Under the pieces are notes generated by a model, which saw only the letters and a program-made list of their open reading frames with translations, ran no database searches and was not told the DNA's origin. Shown here piece by piece: positions 1-6,341 of a stretch of 11,095 nucleotides of DNA. The stretch's first letter is position 1, and every line of letters begins with the position of its first letter. This DNA comes from CAZUCD01 sp964618855 (lineage in GTDB: Bacteria; Sumerlaeota; Sumerlaeia; SLMS01; JANRJK01), in NCBI GenBank assembly GCA_964618855.1, contig CAZUCD010000127.1, positions 1 to 11,095 of the forward strand, read 5' to 3'. Made by a program: the position numbers and the translations under genes.

Positions 1-1433
1 TCAAAGTTCTCCGGGCTCTTGCAGCGCGAGACCGCGTCCTCGTAGCTCACCAGGCCCTTGAGGTAGAGCTCCTTCAGCGACTTGTCCATCGTGACCATGC
101 CGTGCTCGCTGCTGGTTTGCAAGATCGTCATGAGCTGTTCCGTCTTCGCGCTGCGGATGATCTTGCGGACGGCCGTCGTGGCGATGAGCACCTCCACCGC
201 CACCACGCGCCCGCGGTTTCCGGGCACCGGGATGAGCTGCTGCGCCACGACGCCCTGCAGCGTGTTCGCGAGCTGGATGCGCGTCTGCTCCTGCTGGTGC
301 GGGGGGAAGACGTCCACGATGCGGTCGATGGTCTGGATCGCGTCCGGCGTGTGGAGCGTCGAGTAGATCATGTGCCCCGTCTCGGCGGAGACGAGCGCGG
401 TGCGGATCGTCTCGAGGTCGCGCATTTCGCCCACGACGATCACGTCGGGGTCCTGCCTCAGGACGTGCCGCAGGGCGCTGGTGAACGAGTGCGTGTCGCT
501 CGTGACCTCGCGCTGCTTGATGATCGCGCGGTGGTTGCGGTGGACGTACTCGATGGGGTCCTCGACGGTGATGATCATGGCCTGGCGCTCGTGGTTGATC
601 TGGTCCACGATGGCGGCGAGCGTCGTCGTCTTGCCGCTTCCCGTCGGGCCGGTCACGATGACGAGGCCGCTGTTCCTGCGTCCGAGTTCCTCCACGACCG
701 GGGGGAGGCCGAGCTTGCGGATCGGAACGATCACGTCGTTCACGACGCGGAAGGCGGCCTCGATGTTGCCTCGCTGTCGGTGGATGTTCACGCGGAAGCG
801 CCCGATGTCGGGGTACTCGAGCGACAGGTCCAGCTCCCACTCCGCCTCGAACCGCGCCCGCTGCTCCGGTGTCAGCAGCCCCATGATGAGCCGCGTGCAC
901 TGCTCCTCCGTCAGCGGCGGCGCCTCCAGCGCGTTCAGGTAGCCGTCCAGCCGGATGACCGGGGGCATGTTGCGCGTCAGGTGGAGGTCGGAGGCGCCCA
1001 CGCGCACGGCCTCGCCCAGGAGGGCGCGCAGGTCGACGCTCAGGCGCGTGGCCCCCGAGATCGAGGGGCGCGGGACGGACACCGGGCGCTGCGGCGCGTG
1101 CGCTGGGGCGGGCGCCTGCCTCGGCGCGGGGGGGTGCATCGCCGGCGTCGGCTCGCTCATGTACTGGGTCGGCGGCGCCACCCAGCCCATGGAGCTCGAC
1201 TCCGTGTCGGTCGCGTCGGAGTTCGTCTCGGGCGGGGAGGCCTTGGCGGGGAGCCGGGTCAGTCCGGGGCGGACCGGGGGCGGGGCCGACGGCTTGTGCT
1301 CGATCGGGGGCATCGGGGGTGGCGACTTCGCCCCCGGCACGATCAGGGCGCGCTCGGTCGGCGTGTCGGAGACCACGCGTGGCTTCGCGGCCGGCTCCGG
1401 CCCATCCTTCTTGATTCGGTCGAAGAGTCCCAT
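1..1433 (-). CDS. pilT: PilT-type twitching-motility retraction ATPase (3' end cut by window edge)
   Basis: Hexameric cytoplasmic AAA+-like ATPase that powers type IV pilus retraction. 477 codons are visible and the frame is still open at base 1, where the last readable residues are CKSPENF. The PilT core begins near residue 140 (ASDLHLT at 147-152). It has a Walker A GPTGSGKTTT at 262-271 (K268, T269), a Walker B region DPDVIVVGEMRD at 328-339, and then a His-box region beginning STLHTPDAIQT, followed by DRIVDVFPPHQQ. All catalytic motifs are intact. The start ATG at 1431-1433 gives MGLFDRIKKDG and is preceded by AGGAG 11 bases upstream. Usual PilT is about 340-370 residues; the excess is a proline/alanine-rich, probably disordered N-terminal tail of about 140 residues. 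It is divergent from manA and no other pilus gene is visible. A PilU or PilB-like paralogue is possible, but the close match to PilT motifs and the single-domain core favour PilT. Confidence 0.93.
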   Translation of the reverse strand, partial: MGLFDRIKKDGPEPAAKPRVVSDTPTERALIVPGAKSPPPMPPIEHKPSAPPPVRPGLTRLPAKASPPETNSDATDTESSSMGWVAPPTQYMSEPTPAMHPPAPRQAPAPAHAPQRPVSVPRPSISGATRLSVDLRALLGEAVRVGASDLHLTRNMPPVIRLDGYLNALEAPPLTEEQCTRLIMGLLTPEQRARFEAEWELDLSLEYPDIGRFRVNIHRQRGNIEAAFRVVNDVIVPIRKLGLPPVVEELGRRNSGLVIVTGPTGSGKTTTLAAIVDQINHERQAMIITVEDPIEYVHRNHRAIIKQREVTSDTHSFTSALRHVLRQDPDVIVVGEMRDLETIRTALVSAETGHMIYSTLHTPDAIQTIDRIVDVFPPHQQEQTRIQLANTLQGVVAQQLIPVPGNRGRVVAVEVLIATTAVRKIIRSAKTEQLMTILQTSSEHGMVTMDKSLKELYLKGLVSYEDAVSRCKSPENF

Positions 1434-1444
1434 CGCCCTGGCAG

Positions 1445-1449
1445 CTCCT
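1445..1449 (-). promoter_or_regulatory. Shine-Dalgarno for pilT
   Basis: Minus-strand AGGAG lies 11 bases before the ATG at 1431-1433. It supports that start, and with it the long proline-rich N-terminal tail, over an internal start nearer the conserved PilT core. Confidence 0.5.
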
Positions 1450-1601
1450 GGAAACGCCGGGTGCGGCCCCGAACCCCCGCCGCACGAATCCCGGTCGATC
1501 CCGGACATTGGCCGCCGAGGTCCGCCAAACCGCAAACCGAAACCCCATGGCCAAGGTGCCGCGACCACCTGCCGCCTTGCACCGGTACCCGGCAGCATCG
1601 T

Positions 1602-1605
1602 GGAG
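1602..1605 (+). promoter_or_regulatory. Shine-Dalgarno for manA
   Basis: GGAG with a 10-base spacer to the ATG at 1616. The open frame extends upstream to ATG codons at 1508 and 1547. The residues added there (rich in Arg, Pro, Ala, with no family match) do not look like the isomerase N-terminus, so this site decides for 1616. Confidence 0.5.
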
Positions 1606-1615
1606 TTGCCCCGCC

Positions 1616-2638
1616 ATGGACGCGAACCTGCCCGACCGCGACTCGCCCCTTCAGCTCAACCGTCCCCTCAGGCTCGCCCCCTCGTTCTCGGAGCGTCCCT
1701 GGGGTGGGACGCGCCTGCGCGGCCTGCTCGGCAAGCACGCCCCGCCTCATGCCCGCATCGGCGAGTCGTGGGAGCTCTCCGACCATTCGCACGGCCTGTC
1801 ATCCATCGCCGACGGCGCCTTCGCGGGGCTGACGTTCGGGGCGCTCCTTCGCCGCCACCCGCGCGAGCTGATCGGCAGGCCCCACGCGCCGGAGCGACAC
1901 CCCCTCCTCGTCAAGTTCCTCGACGCCGAGGAGAATCTCTCCGTGCAGGTCCACCCCAACGACGCCTGGTGCCTGAGGGCGCGCCACGCCGACCGCGGCA
2001 AGTCGGAGTGCTGGTACATCCTGGACTGCGTGCCTGGGGCGGAGCTGGTGCTCGGGACGCTGCCCGGCGTCACGCGGGAGCGGTTCCGCGAGGCCCTCGC
2101 CGGCGGCGATGCGGAGGCCCTCCTGCGCCGCGTCCCCATCGCGCCGGGCTGCTTCGTCGCCGTGCTCCCGGGAACCATCCACGCGATCCTGGGCGGCACG
2201 CTGCTTTGCGAGGTCCAGCAGGTCTCCGACACGACGTTCCGGCTGTGGGACTGGAACCGCCAGCCCGCGCGGCAACTCCACATCGACCACGGGATGGAGG
2301 TGGCCAACTTCGACGGGGCCCCCGTGGAGGTGCGCCGGATTCCGCCCATCTCCCCCCACGGAATCGTCGAGCGCGGGCTTCTCTCGAACGAGTACTTCCG
2401 CATCCGCCTGTTCGACGTGCCGCCGGGCGCGCATGCCGTGCTGCGCATTCCCTCCGGCAAACGCACGGGATGGGTCGCGTGCGCGGTCGAGGGGTGCGGG
2501 GACTGGGGGCGGGGTGACGGGCGCCCCATCGCGCTGGGTGACTCGTGGTTCCTCCCGGCCTGCCTGGCCGAGCCGATCCCCCTCGCCGCCGGGCCGCGTG
2601 GACTCAGGCTGCTGATGGCGGAATCGCTCGAACTATAG
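1616..2638 (+). CDS. manA: Class I mannose-6-phosphate isomerase
   Basis: Zn-dependent interconversion of fructose-6-phosphate and mannose-6-phosphate in the cytosol, feeding GDP-mannose and polysaccharide synthesis or mannose catabolism. The 340-residue cupin protein has the short bacterial (Bacillus-like) length. An N-terminal RPWGG-like segment and GESWELSDH precede VKFLDAEENLSVQVHPND, where Q111 and H113 are metal ligands. E131 (KSECWYILD) and H189 (PGTIHAILGG) complete the site. TTFRLWDWNR carries the expected arginine near 209. These assignments follow the established class I PMI pattern. The C-terminal cupin lobe ends at LRLLMAESLEL. It stands alone on the plus strand, divergent from pilT and convergent with the methyltransferase gene, whose stop overlaps its own. 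Cell-envelope or exopolysaccharide supply is a plausible role but is not shown by the neighbours. Confidence 0.93.
   Translation: MDANLPDRDSPLQLNRPLRLAPSFSERPWGGTRLRGLLGKHAPPHARIGESWELSDHSHGLSSIADGAFAGLTFGALLRRHPRELIGRPHAPERHPLLVKFLDAEENLSVQVHPNDAWCLRARHADRGKSECWYILDCVPGAELVLGTLPGVTRERFREALAGGDAEALLRRVPIAPGCFVAVLPGTIHAILGGTLLCEVQQVSDTTFRLWDWNRQPARQLHIDHGMEVANFDGAPVEVRRIPPISPHGIVERGLLSNEYFRIRLFDVPPGAHAVLRIPSGKRTGWVACAVEGCGDWGRGDGRPIALGDSWFLPACLAEPIPLAAGPRGLRLLMAESLEL
2633..2638. other. Shared palindromic stop: tail-to-tail gene overlap
   Basis: The six bases CTATAG read the same on both strands. TAG at 2636-2638 ends manA, and the complement of CTA at 2633-2635 is the TAG that ends the convergent methyltransferase gene. 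There is no intergenic space, so any terminator for either transcript must lie inside the opposing gene. Confidence 0.9.
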
Positions 2639-3790
2639 CCCGCGGCTGCCCCGCGCACCCGCTATGCTGCCGAACGCGGAACGCGCCCCCGCCATGTCCC
2701 TCAACGTGTCCAGGATGCCGGGGCGCCACGATGGGGTCACCCCGGCCCCGAGCTTCTGCAGGACGCCCATCCCCGCACCCCCCGCAGTTGGGATCATGAC
2801 CGCCCTCCAGCGTGTTGGGTGGCGCTGCGCGAGCTCCTCCATCAGGTACCGCGGGCCGTACCAACCGCACACGGACGGCTCCGTGTCGTGCAGGACGATG
2901 AGCGCGCCGGGCCGCATCGCGGCATCGAGCGCCTCCCAGTCGCGCAGGACCCCGCGCGCCCGGTGGTCGCCATCCACAAATGCGAAGTCCACTGCGTCCG
3001 CCCTGCCAGCGAACGTGTCCCGAATCCCCTGCGAGGAGTCGCCCGCGCGGAACGTGATTCGGTGGGAGAGCCCGGCGTGCTCCGCGTGCGCGCGCGCCAC
3101 CGCGAGTGAATCCGTGCACGGACCTGTGATCGATGTGCCCCAGCCCGGACGCTCGCCGAAGAGGTCGAACGCGTGCAGGTGCCCGCCCCCGTTGTCCTCC
3201 AGCGCCTGCGCGATGCACAGCGCGGAGTATCCCAGCCACGATCCGGTCTCGACCACGGTAGCCGGCCGCAGCAGCCGCACGAGGCCGTAGAGGAAGCGGC
3301 CGGCCTCCGGATGGACGGAGGCGCAGGCGCCGACAGGTTCGGACTCGAGCAGCGCGATCGTCGGGTTAAGGGGGGAGAACGGCGTGACCGGCCCCGGCTC
3401 ATGGGCGGGGTGCGGTGGCGGCGCTGGCTCCCTGCGGACGACGTCGCGCACTTCACCCAGGACCCGGAACGCGCGCGTGTTCATGGGATCGGCGGCAAGC
3501 GCGGTGGCGGCACCACGGGCGGCGCCCGCGGTGTCCCCGAGCCGCAGCCTCGCCTCCGCGCGCAGCGCCTCGACCTCGGCGTCCCCCGGCTGCAACTCCA
3601 GCAGCCAGGTCCACTCCTCGATGGCCTCCGGCAGTCGCCCCATGGAGCGCAGGAGCCATGCACGATGTCCCGTGGCGCGGATGCGGAGGTCCTCGCGGCG
3701 CGCGAGGTCCGCGAGGAGCGCGAGCGCATCCTCGCGCCGCCCCGCCTCCACCAGCGCGAGGGCCCCCGCGATCTCCGCCGGCTCGCTCAC
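2633..3790 (-). CDS. TPR-repeat protein fused to a class I SAM methyltransferase
   Basis: 385 residues, no signal peptide seen. Residues about 5-115 form helical pairs with TPR character (for example EALALLADLARRE, GRLPEAIEEWTWLLELQPGD, and GDTAGAARGAATALAADP). A proline-rich linker at 121-137 follows. Residues about 145-350 are a Rossmann methyltransferase of the Methyltransf_24 / O-methyltransferase-3 kind: motif I VVETGSWLGYS (E181, G183, G187), acidic end of strand 2 HAFDLFGE, then FRAGDSSQGI, FVDGDHRARG (272-280) and GALIVLHDTEPS. The last pair resembles the metal-binding and nucleotide-facing motifs of cephalosporin-hydroxylase-like and glycan O-methyltransferases. The substrate is unknown. 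The start is GTG at 3788-3790, overlapping the ExbD stop, with no clear Shine-Dalgarno of its own, so translational coupling is likely. TPR plus methyltransferase suggests protein-docked methylation, possibly of a surface glycan or metabolite. Confidence 0.85.
   Translation of the reverse strand: MSEPAEIAGALALVEAGRREDALALLADLARREDLRIRATGHRAWLLRSMGRLPEAIEEWTWLLELQPGDAEVEALRAEARLRLGDTAGAARGAATALAADPMNTRAFRVLGEVRDVVRREPAPPPHPAHEPGPVTPFSPLNPTIALLESEPVGACASVHPEAGRFLYGLVRLLRPATVVETGSWLGYSALCIAQALEDNGGGHLHAFDLFGERPGWGTSITGPCTDSLAVARAHAEHAGLSHRITFRAGDSSQGIRDTFAGRADAVDFAFVDGDHRARGVLRDWEALDAAMRPGALIVLHDTEPSVCGWYGPRYLMEELAQRHPTRWRAVMIPTAGGAGMGVLQKLGAGVTPSWRPGILDTLRDMAGARSAFGSIAGARGSRGL
3787..3790 (-). 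other. GTGA stop/start overlap coupling ExbD-like gene to methyltransferase
   Basis: On the minus strand GTGA contains the GTG start of the methyltransferase gene and the TGA stop of the ExbD-like gene. A four-base overlap of this type normally means the downstream gene is translated by ribosomes that finish the upstream one. No good ribosome-binding site is visible ahead of the GTG, which agrees. Confidence 0.75.
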
Positions 3791-4239
3791 GGAGCCGGCG
3801 CGCGCTCGGGCTTGAGCCGAACGACCTGCATGACGTCGGTGATGCCCGCCTGCCGGCAGGCGTCGATTGCGGTGATGGAGGACTGCACGGTGGCGTTGGC
3901 GTCGGCCTCGACGAGGGCCCGCTTGGCGGTCCCCGTGGCCACCGCGGCGCGGAGCTGCTCGACCACCTCGGCCCGCGTCGCCGGCACGCCCTCGAGGAGC
4001 AGGTGCCCATCGGCGTCCACCTGCACGCGCACGACGTCGTCCTGCCGCGCGCGCACGGACTCACCCTTCTCGCTCACCGTCGGGATCTGCACGCGGAGCG
4101 AGGAGACGGACTTCTCGAACGTCGCGCCCACCATGAAGAAGAACAGCAGGTTCAGGATCACGTCGAGGAGCGAGACGATGTTGACGCCATCGTCCCCGTC
4201 GTCCCCGTGCGGGCGCCTGCGGCGGTAGCGCGCCGTCAT
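3787..4239 (-). CDS. ExbD/TolR-family biopolymer transport protein
   Basis: 150-residue inner-membrane protein with the standard ExbD/TolR layout. A short basic cytoplasmic N-terminus (TARYRRRRP) and an Asp/Gly stretch come first. One transmembrane helix at about 20-40 (VNIVSLLDVILNLLFFFMV) follows, then a periplasmic domain (about 45-145) with the EADANATVQSSITAIDACRQAGI segment typical of the family. D26 aligns with the conserved intramembrane aspartate that couples proton flow. The partner is the ExbB/TolQ-like channel encoded immediately upstream with an ATGA overlap. Together they would use proton-motive force to drive an outer-membrane or envelope process. No TonB, TolA or TolB is visible, so ExbD versus TolR cannot be decided. 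The start ATG at 4237-4239 has GAGG about 10 bases upstream, inside the exbB-like coding end. Much longer upstream readings of this frame are antisense-of-frame artefacts overlapping the ExbB-like gene. Confidence 0.88.
   Translation of the reverse strand: MTARYRRRRPHGDDGDDGVNIVSLLDVILNLLFFFMVGATFEKSVSSLRVQIPTVSEKGESVRARQDDVVRVQVDADGHLLLEGVPATRAEVVEQLRAAVATGTAKRALVEADANATVQSSITAIDACRQAGITDVMQVVRLKPERAPAP
4236..4239 (-). other. ATGA stop/start overlap in ExbB-ExbD pair
   Basis: Minus-strand ATGA holds the ATG of the ExbD-like gene and the TGA of the ExbB-like gene. This indicates translational coupling and fixed stoichiometry of the two subunits. Confidence 0.75.
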
Positions 4240-4913
4240 GCGAGGAGGTTCCTCTCGCGCGCGGTGCGCAGGCTGGTCCCGACCGGTTCGCCCGTCACCG
4301 CGTGGAGGGCAAGCTCCCCGTCGAAGATGAAGTCGAACTGCTCGAGCCGGAACACCCGCCTCTGGTGGATCGAGAAGAAGAGGAAGGAGAAGCAGGCGAT
4401 GCCGATGCCCCATGCGGTGGCGACGAGCGCTGTCATCACGCCCGCGGCGAGGTTCTCGATCCGCGGCTCCGGGGAGAGCGAGAACTCCATGAAGGCCCGG
4501 ATCATGCCGAGGATCGTCCCCACGAGGCCGATGAGCGGGCAGAGCCTGTAGAGGATGCCGAGCTGCGAGTTTTCGTGGAGCAGGCGGTCGGTCTCGTCGG
4601 CGATCTGCTCGCGCAGGAGGACGACGGGCTCGGTGGCCGGGGACGCCTCGCGCGCGGCGAGGGTGTTGCGCACGATGGCGGCGAGCGAGTGGCGGCCGGC
4701 CTCGCGCTCGAGGACGGCGAGCGCGGCGTCCCCGGCCCCGGAGCGCCGCGCGTCCCAAAGCTCGCGCACGAAGCCCGCGGGGTTCGTCCTCGAACGGCGG
4801 AGGTTCACGAAGCCCTGCACGGCAAAGGCCACTGCGAGCACGGCGCACGGCACGAGGAACACCATCACCACGCCGCCGGCGAGCACAAAGCGATGGAGCA
4901 GGCTGTCAGGCAT
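4236..4913 (-). CDS. MotA/TolQ/ExbB-family proton channel protein
   Basis: 225-residue inner-membrane protein with three predicted membrane helices: about 8-36 (LHRFVLAGGVVMVFLVPCAV), 119-141 (ILYRLCPLIGLVGTILGMIRA) and 155-181 (NLAAGVMTALVATAWGIGIA). A cytoplasmic helical loop of about 80 residues lies between the first two. The motifs LCPLIGLVGTILGM and TALVATAWGIGIA are diagnostic of the MotA_ExbB family. The chosen ATG (4911-4913) has GGGAGA six bases upstream. An earlier ATG at 4980-4982 would add 23 basic residues (MHFCFRLPRAPARKHSAPHG...) and lacks such a site. It is first gene of the ExbB-ExbD-methyltransferase operon, with 113 bases separating it from the PAS-domain gene upstream. 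Whether it serves TonB-dependent uptake, a Tol-like envelope system or another task cannot be read from this window. Confidence 0.88.
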   Translation of the reverse strand: MPDSLLHRFVLAGGVVMVFLVPCAVLAVAFAVQGFVNLRRSRTNPAGFVRELWDARRSGAGDAALAVLEREAGRHSLAAIVRNTLAAREASPATEPVVLLREQIADETDRLLHENSQLGILYRLCPLIGLVGTILGMIRAFMEFSLSPEPRIENLAAGVMTALVATAWGIGIACFSFLFFSIHQRRVFRLEQFDFIFDGELALHAVTGEPVGTSLRTARERNLLA

Positions 4914-4919
4914 CAGCTT

Positions 4920-4925
4920 TCTCCC
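4920..4925 (-). promoter_or_regulatory. Shine-Dalgarno for ExbB-like gene
   Basis: Minus-strand GGGAGA, six bases ahead of the ATG at 4911-4913. This is the best-placed ribosome-binding site in this operon and the reason for preferring this start over the one at 4982. Confidence 0.6.
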
Positions 4926-5026
4926 ATGGGGTGCGGAATGCTTACGGGCGGGGGCCCGGGGGAGTCGAAAGCAAAAGTGCACGGGGGGGCCCGCATCGTC
5001 GAGCTACCACAGCGGCGCGGGAGGCC

Positions 5027-6331
5027 TCACGCGGCGTAGGCGACGAACCCGGCGATCGCATCCCCCTCGCGGTGCGGCACGAGCGTGATGGACGGGCCGC
5101 CGTCGGCGCGCTCCGCGAACCCGGGAAGCGACGTCGTCACTTCCTCACCCGACATCACGCGGCGCAGGGCGTGCCGCCACCCCTGGTAGCTCTTCTCCCC
5201 GAGGACGGTCCGCAGCGAGCACCCGTGCAGGTTGGATTCGGTGGCGCCGAGGGCCCGCCGGAACCCCTCGTTCGCGAACCGGATCTGCTCGGCGGAGTCG
5301 ATGTATGCAAGGGCGCCGGGGATGCTCTCCGCAATGGCGCGCAGGAAGAGGGGCGACTGGCGGAGCGCCTCCTCGGCGCGCTTGCGCTCGCGCGCGTGGA
5401 CCAGGATCTCCCCCGCGGCGCGCAGCAGGTGCGTGTCGTCCACGGACCACGTCCGCTCCCCCCGCACGGCGTCGAACCCGAGGAACGCGATCAGCCTCCC
5501 GTTGCGCATGACAGGGATGCAGACAAGCGAGCGGATGTCCTGCGACTGGAGGAGCGTGCGGAAGTCCGCCGCCTCGTCCGGGATGTCCGCCACGGCGGGG
5601 ATGTGCACCACGCGGCCCTCGGAGAGCTGGTCGAAGAACCACTTGAAGTCGTCCACCTCGAGGTTCTTGAGGTTGCCGATCTGCGGCGACACGCCATCGC
5701 GGCACCACTCGTGGGTGTTTGTCGTCGTGGTGCCGTCGGGGGACATCTCGAAGAGGTACGCGCGGTCCACGTTGTCGAAGTCGCCGATGCGCTCGAGCGC
5801 GCGCGAGATCTCGAGGTCCACGTCCTCCGCGGCGACGCTGAGGAACTGCTGGCAGAGCGTCGCGAGGAGGCGCTCGATGCGGAGCCGCTGGTGGACGGCG
5901 GCCTGCGCGGCGCGGGTCTCCGTCATGTCGCGCGCCACCAGGAGCACGTGCGTGATCCGTCCGGCATCGTCGCGGATGGGCAGGAGCCGGTACTCGAAGT
6001 CGCGCGGACCGGCATCGGTCGGCAGCCGAATCTTCCGCCTCACGGCCGAGCCGCTCATCGCGACCTCGCGGAGCTCCGCCTCGCAGAAGCTCATCAGCTC
6101 GGGCGGGAAGCTCAGGTCCCGCCAGTTCCTCCCCAGCACGTCCATGCCGTACCGCCTGAGAATGCGGAGGCCCGAGAGGCTGGCGTAGACGAGCCTGCCG
6201 TCGGCGTCGAAGACGTGGAAGTGCCCGGGGCTGTGGGCGATGATTTCGTCGAGGACGGCGATGCGGCTCTCCAACTCCTCGATCCTCGCGCGCAGCGCGG
6301 CAGGATCGGCCGGGTTGGGTGGCGTCGCCAT
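5027..6331 (-). CDS. PAS-GAF-PAS sensory protein without an output domain
   Basis: 434 residues, apparently cytoplasmic. A short coiled coil at about 11-33 (LRARIEELESRIAVLDEII) leads into PAS domain 1 (about 30-140, ending VLLVARDMTETRAA). A GAF domain (about 150-315) follows, with DNVDRAYLFEMSPDG, NTHEWCRDGVSPQIGN, IRSLVCIPVMRNGRLIAFLG and a WSVDDTHLLRAAGEIL end. PAS domain 2 is at about 325-434. The GAF pattern is the one usually found in sensor histidine kinases and diguanylate cyclases, yet the protein stops at the last strand of PAS 2 (GFVAYAA). There is no kinase, GGDEF, EAL or DNA-binding domain. The ligand is unknown and no haem or flavin motif was recognised. The start ATG at 6329-6331 lies 10 bases after the mrp stop, so the two are probably co-transcribed. 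It may act by protein-protein contact, or be a remnant of a larger sensor. Confidence 0.85.
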   Translation of the reverse strand: MATPPNPADPAALRARIEELESRIAVLDEIIAHSPGHFHVFDADGRLVYASLSGLRILRRYGMDVLGRNWRDLSFPPELMSFCEAELREVAMSGSAVRRKIRLPTDAGPRDFEYRLLPIRDDAGRITHVLLVARDMTETRAAQAAVHQRLRIERLLATLCQQFLSVAAEDVDLEISRALERIGDFDNVDRAYLFEMSPDGTTTTNTHEWCRDGVSPQIGNLKNLEVDDFKWFFDQLSEGRVVHIPAVADIPDEAADFRTLLQSQDIRSLVCIPVMRNGRLIAFLGFDAVRGERTWSVDDTHLLRAAGEILVHARERKRAEEALRQSPLFLRAIAESIPGALAYIDSAEQIRFANEGFRRALGATESNLHGCSLRTVLGEKSYQGWRHALRRVMSGEEVTTSLPGFAERADGGPSITLVPHREGDAIAGFVAYAA

Positions 6332-6341
6332 CGGCAGGGGG

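Noticed and set aside
1434..1615. Promoter pair between pilT and manA
   Set aside because: The region must hold both promoters, but no -35/-10 pair with acceptable spacing could be picked out with confidence in this GC-rich stretch.
1..1617. A 538-codon minus-strand open frame covering the pilT region
   Set aside because: The translation is Arg/Pro/Gly/Ala-rich with no motif. The frame beside it carries intact PilT Walker A, Walker B and His-box motifs, so this one is a GC-driven shadow.
102..1832. A 576-codon plus-strand open frame running opposite pilT into manA
   Set aside because: It is antisense to pilT and continues out of frame into manA, with low-complexity Arg/Asp/Val composition and no recognisable domain.
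4945..4993. G/C-run inverted repeats between the ExbB-like gene and the PAS gene, considered as a terminator
   Set aside because: The possible stems are only about four pairs (CGGG/CCCG) and no U-tract follows on the minus strand.
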